A stretch of DNA of 15,732 nucleotides from an uncultured Corynebacterium sp. (GTDB lineage Bacteria; Actinomycetota; Actinomycetes; Mycobacteriales; Mycobacteriaceae): positions 1 through 15,732 of the forward strand of contig NZ_CALUAK010000057.1 in the NCBI RefSeq assembly GCF_943914015.1, read 5' to 3'. The notes beneath the pieces are model-generated. The model did no database searches. It saw only the letters and a list, made by a program, of their open reading frames with translations, and was not told the origin of the DNA. Both the position numbers and the translations under genes were made by a program. Positions 13,497-15,732 of the stretch are shown here, piece by piece; the stretch's first letter is position 1; every line of letters starts with the position of its first letter.

Positions 13497-14780
13497 TTAC
13501 TGCTTGTCGACGCTCGGTTCCCCGGTCGCGTCTCGGCCTACGCACCGCTCAACCTCCCGACCAACGTATTCCTGGTAGAGGTCGTAGAGTCGCTCAGCGG
13601 TCTTTGACCAAGAGTATTGAGATGCATGGGCCACAGCATTTTGACCCATGTTAATCCGGGTCTCATCGTCGACAAGCAACGAATCGACGGCCGAGGCCCA
13701 CTCAGCGGGGTCGTGCGAGCCAACCAGAACCCCCGACGTGCCGTCGGCGACAGCGATGGGCAAACCGCCCACGTGAGCTGCAACAACGGGGGTGCCGGCG
13801 GCCTGCGCCTCGAGGGCGACGAGACCGAAAGACTCGTTGTAGCTCGGAACCGCAACGATATCGGCGGCCCGATAGATGTGGACGAGATCCTCCGGCGGGC
13901 GCGGGGGAGTGAACCGAACGTAACGGGAAATGCCGAGGTCAGCGACGAGAGACTCGTACTCGCGCGGGGTCGCATTCTGGCCGGAGGGGCCACCGCACAA
14001 AACTGCGCGCAGCGTGTAATCAGGATCACGCTTAATGATCTCCGCCAATGCCCGAATCAGGACATCCGGGCCCTTAAATTTCTGCAACCGGCCAACAAAC
14101 GCGACCACCTTCGCCTGCAAGGGCAGACCGAGCTCGCGTCGCGCCCGCTCCGTCGCCCGGCCCGTACCCGGCGTAAACAGGTCGGTATCCGCGCCCGGAT
14201 TGACCACGACGACCTTGCTCATGTCCGCGTCGTAGTGGGCAACGAGGTCGGCGCGCTCCTCCACCGTGTTCGCGGTGATGACATCGGCATTATCAATGAT
14301 CTGCTGCTCGCAAATGCGGCGCGCCTCCGATTCCTTCGTATCGTCCAACGTGCGGTGCGCGTTCTTCACCGCAGCCAGCGTATGTGCCGTGAACACGAGC
14401 GGAACATTCCACAGATCGCGCAGCAGCCACCCGACCTGCCCCGACAACCAGTAATGGGCGTGAATGAGGTCATAGGAGAGATTATTGCAGCGGGTAAAAC
14501 TCAAAATCCCGCCCGCAAAAGCCGCCAACTGCGTCGGCAGCTCCTCCTTCTCCAACCCCTCGTACGGGCCGGCGATGATATTAACTACCCGCAGATTCTC
14601 CTGCACGTTCACGATCTCCCCCTGGCTCGGGCTTGTCGCGCGGGTGAAAATATCCACCGTGACGCCCTGCGCAGCGAGCTTTTTTGCCGTGGACATAACG
14701 TATACATTTAGACCGCCGGCATCGCCCGTGCCCGGTTGCATGAGGGGGGAAGTGTGCATGGAAATCATGGCGATACGCAT
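13497..14780 (-). CDS. mshA: D-inositol-3-phosphate glycosyltransferase MshA
   Basis: First step of mycothiol synthesis: transfers GlcNAc from UDP-GlcNAc to 1L-myo-inositol-1-phosphate. The 427-residue GT-B, GT4-family protein has the N-terminal acceptor domain with ISMHTSPLMQPGTGDAGGLN (6-25), HAHYWLSG (107-114) and FTAHTL (130-135). The C-terminal donor domain has FVGRLQKFKGPDVLI (228-242) with Arg231 and Lys236, SYNESFGLVALEAQAAGTP (313-331) with the EX7E pair Glu316/Glu324, and VGGLPIAVADG. These residues agree with the donor-site residues I recall for the C. glutamicum enzyme. The ATG at 14780 lies 6 bp after a TACAAT box, pointing to a leaderless message that may continue through gpmA and the two-component genes. 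Mycothiol is the actinobacterial thiol buffer, supporting the taxonomic call. Confidence 0.96.
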   Translation of the reverse strand: MRIAMISMHTSPLMQPGTGDAGGLNVYVMSTAKKLAAQGVTVDIFTRATSPSQGEIVNVQENLRVVNIIAGPYEGLEKEELPTQLAAFAGGILSFTRCNNLSYDLIHAHYWLSGQVGWLLRDLWNVPLVFTAHTLAAVKNAHRTLDDTKESEARRICEQQIIDNADVITANTVEERADLVAHYDADMSKVVVVNPGADTDLFTPGTGRATERARRELGLPLQAKVVAFVGRLQKFKGPDVLIRALAEIIKRDPDYTLRAVLCGGPSGQNATPREYESLVADLGISRYVRFTPPRPPEDLVHIYRAADIVAVPSYNESFGLVALEAQAAGTPVVAAHVGGLPIAVADGTSGVLVGSHDPAEWASAVDSLLVDDETRINMGQNAVAHASQYSWSKTAERLYDLYQEYVGREVERCVGRDATGEPSVDKQ

Positions 14781-14885
14781 GCCACCATTGTACGGATGGT
14801 ATGATTTTGCCCTAAAAAGTATCTATCAACAGGTGTAGTCTACTAAAACGTAACCAAACTTATAGCCAGCGGAAGGAAGCATCCC
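14781..14885. promoter_or_regulatory. Divergent promoter region between mshA and the acyl-CoA ligase
   Basis: On the minus strand TACAAT (14787-14792) sits 6 bp before the mshA ATG, a good -10 for a leaderless transcript; the -35 is weak. On the plus strand TAGTCT (14836-14841) or TATAGC (14861-14866) could be -10 boxes for the ligase, and GGAAGGAAG (14871-14879) is its ribosome site. A short dyad GTAGTCTAC (14835-14843) overlaps the first. Confidence 0.5.
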
Positions 14886-15732
14886 GTGTCTCAGGCATAC
14901 GAAACAAAGGCGTGGCTCAAGCATTACGCCCCTTGGACCCCACACGAGCTCGACTACGGCGATACCACCATCGCGTCGCTCTACCAGGACAACCTCGAAC
15001 GCAACGCTGACAAGCCAGCCACCTACTTCTTCGGCCGCACCATGACCTTCGCCGAGCTGGACAAGCAAGTCCGCCGCGCAGCCGCCGGCCTCCGCGCCTT
15101 CGGTGTGCGCCCCGGCGACCGCGTCGCACTGTGCATGCCGAACTGCCCGCAACACATCATCGCCTTCCACGCCGTCCTACAGCTCGGCGCTGCCGCGGTG
15201 GAGCACAACCCGCTATACACCGCCCACGAGCTGGAGGATCCCTTCAAGGACCACGGCGCCCGCATCGCCATCTGCTTTGACAAAACCAGCTCCACCCTGG
15301 AAAAGCTACGCGACACCACGCCGCTCGAGACGATCATCTCCGTCAACATGATCAACGCCATGCCGCGCTACATGCAGCTCGCCCTCCGCGTTCCGCTGCC
15401 GCCACTGAGCAAGACGCGTGAGCGTCTCACCGGCTCCGCTCCCAACACCGTCCCCTGGGAGACCCTGTGCTCCTCCGCCATCGGTGGCGACGGCTCCGAC
15501 ATGGAATTCCCCGAGGTAAAAACCGACGACACCGCCGTCATCCTGTACACCTCCGGCACCACCGGCGTTCCCAAGGGCGCGCAGCTCACCCACGCCAACC
15601 TGTATTCCAACGTCAAGATGGGCGCCGCCTGGGTGCCTGGGTTCCCCCATGAGGAGGAGCGCATCCTCGCAGCTCTCCCCCTCTTCCACGCCTACGGCAT
15701 GACTTTCGCCGCCACCCTCCCGTTCTACGGTG
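14886..15732 (+). CDS. Long-chain fatty-acid-CoA ligase-like AMP-forming enzyme (FadD type), N-terminal part
   Basis: The first 282 codons of an adenylate-forming acyl-CoA synthetase; the gene continues past the right edge. The N-terminus is (V/M)SQAYETKAWLKHYAPWTP, followed by TFAELDKQVRRAAAGLRAFG, GDRVALCMPNCPQHIIAFHA and LGAAAVEHNPLYTAHELE. The ATP/AMP P-loop is YTSGTTGVPKGAQLTH (221-236) with Lys230, then ALPLFHAYGMTF, the second family landmark. Such enzymes activate fatty acids with ATP and CoA, for degradation or for lipid synthesis; the substrate cannot be told from this part. The GTG at 14886 is chosen because a GGAAGGAAG ribosome site ends 6 bp upstream and the family N-terminus follows directly. 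It is divergent from mshA. Confidence 0.93.
   Translation, partial: MSQAYETKAWLKHYAPWTPHELDYGDTTIASLYQDNLERNADKPATYFFGRTMTFAELDKQVRRAAAGLRAFGVRPGDRVALCMPNCPQHIIAFHAVLQLGAAAVEHNPLYTAHELEDPFKDHGARIAICFDKTSSTLEKLRDTTPLETIISVNMINAMPRYMQLALRVPLPPLSKTRERLTGSAPNTVPWETLCSSAIGGDGSDMEFPEVKTDDTAVILYTSGTTGVPKGAQLTHANLYSNVKMGAAWVPGFPHEEERILAALPLFHAYGMTFAATLPFYG

Overview
This is a chromosomal stretch from an actinobacterium, almost certainly a Corynebacterium. The DNA is GC-rich and uses many GTG starts and one TTG start. It carries MshA of mycothiol synthesis, SenX3-RegX3, a 33-residue bS22-type ribosomal protein and a small BldC-like HTH protein. The gene order matches, from memory, the Mycobacterium tuberculosis run mshA - gpm1 - senX3 - regX3 - Rv0495c - Rv0496 - Rv0497 - proC - Rv0500A - Rv0500B - serB1(c) - Rv0508 - hemA - hemC - hemD - hemB, with some mycobacterial genes absent. 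This is mostly a conserved core block, not a genomic island.

Layout, left to right. (1) Positions 1-5195, all minus strand: the early haem/tetrapyrrole genes in transcription order glutaredoxin-like protein, hemA, hemC, then about 730 bp of non-coding DNA, then hemD (fused to a degenerate methyltransferase-like domain) and the start of hemB. HemA makes glutamate semialdehyde, HemB makes porphobilinogen, HemC makes hydroxymethylbilane and HemD makes uroporphyrinogen III. (2) 5280-6325: a plus-strand HAD phosphatase with a C-terminal membrane segment, ending in a bidirectional terminator shared with the convergent bS22 gene. (3) 6359-9738, minus strand: ppx, a three-TM disordered membrane protein and proC in a tightly coupled operon, then the BldC-like gene and the bS22 gene. 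(4) 9771-10589: a plus-strand, cysteine-rich conserved protein divergent from ppx with only 32 bp between start codons. (5) 10788-14780, minus strand: mshA, gpmA, senX3, regX3, apparently one transcription unit with a strong terminator after regX3. (6) 14886 to the end: the first 282 codons of an AMP-forming acyl-CoA ligase, divergent from mshA.

The most unusual signal is a family of non-coding repeats. Between hemC and hemD are six tandem modules (2301-2720). Each is exactly 55 bp, bounded by inverted 11-bp arms (about TTTGCGGCCCR ... YGGGCCGCAAA), and they recur every 72-74 bp. The GGCC cores alternate at about 41 and 32 bp, close to whole helical turns. A 219-bp (three-module) higher-order repeat is visible. 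Two more modules with the same 55-bp length and 73-bp step lie 7.9 kb away, between the cysteine-rich gene and regX3 (10601-10728). I do not recognise this family. It is not a CRISPR array, and the substitutions show no coding signature.
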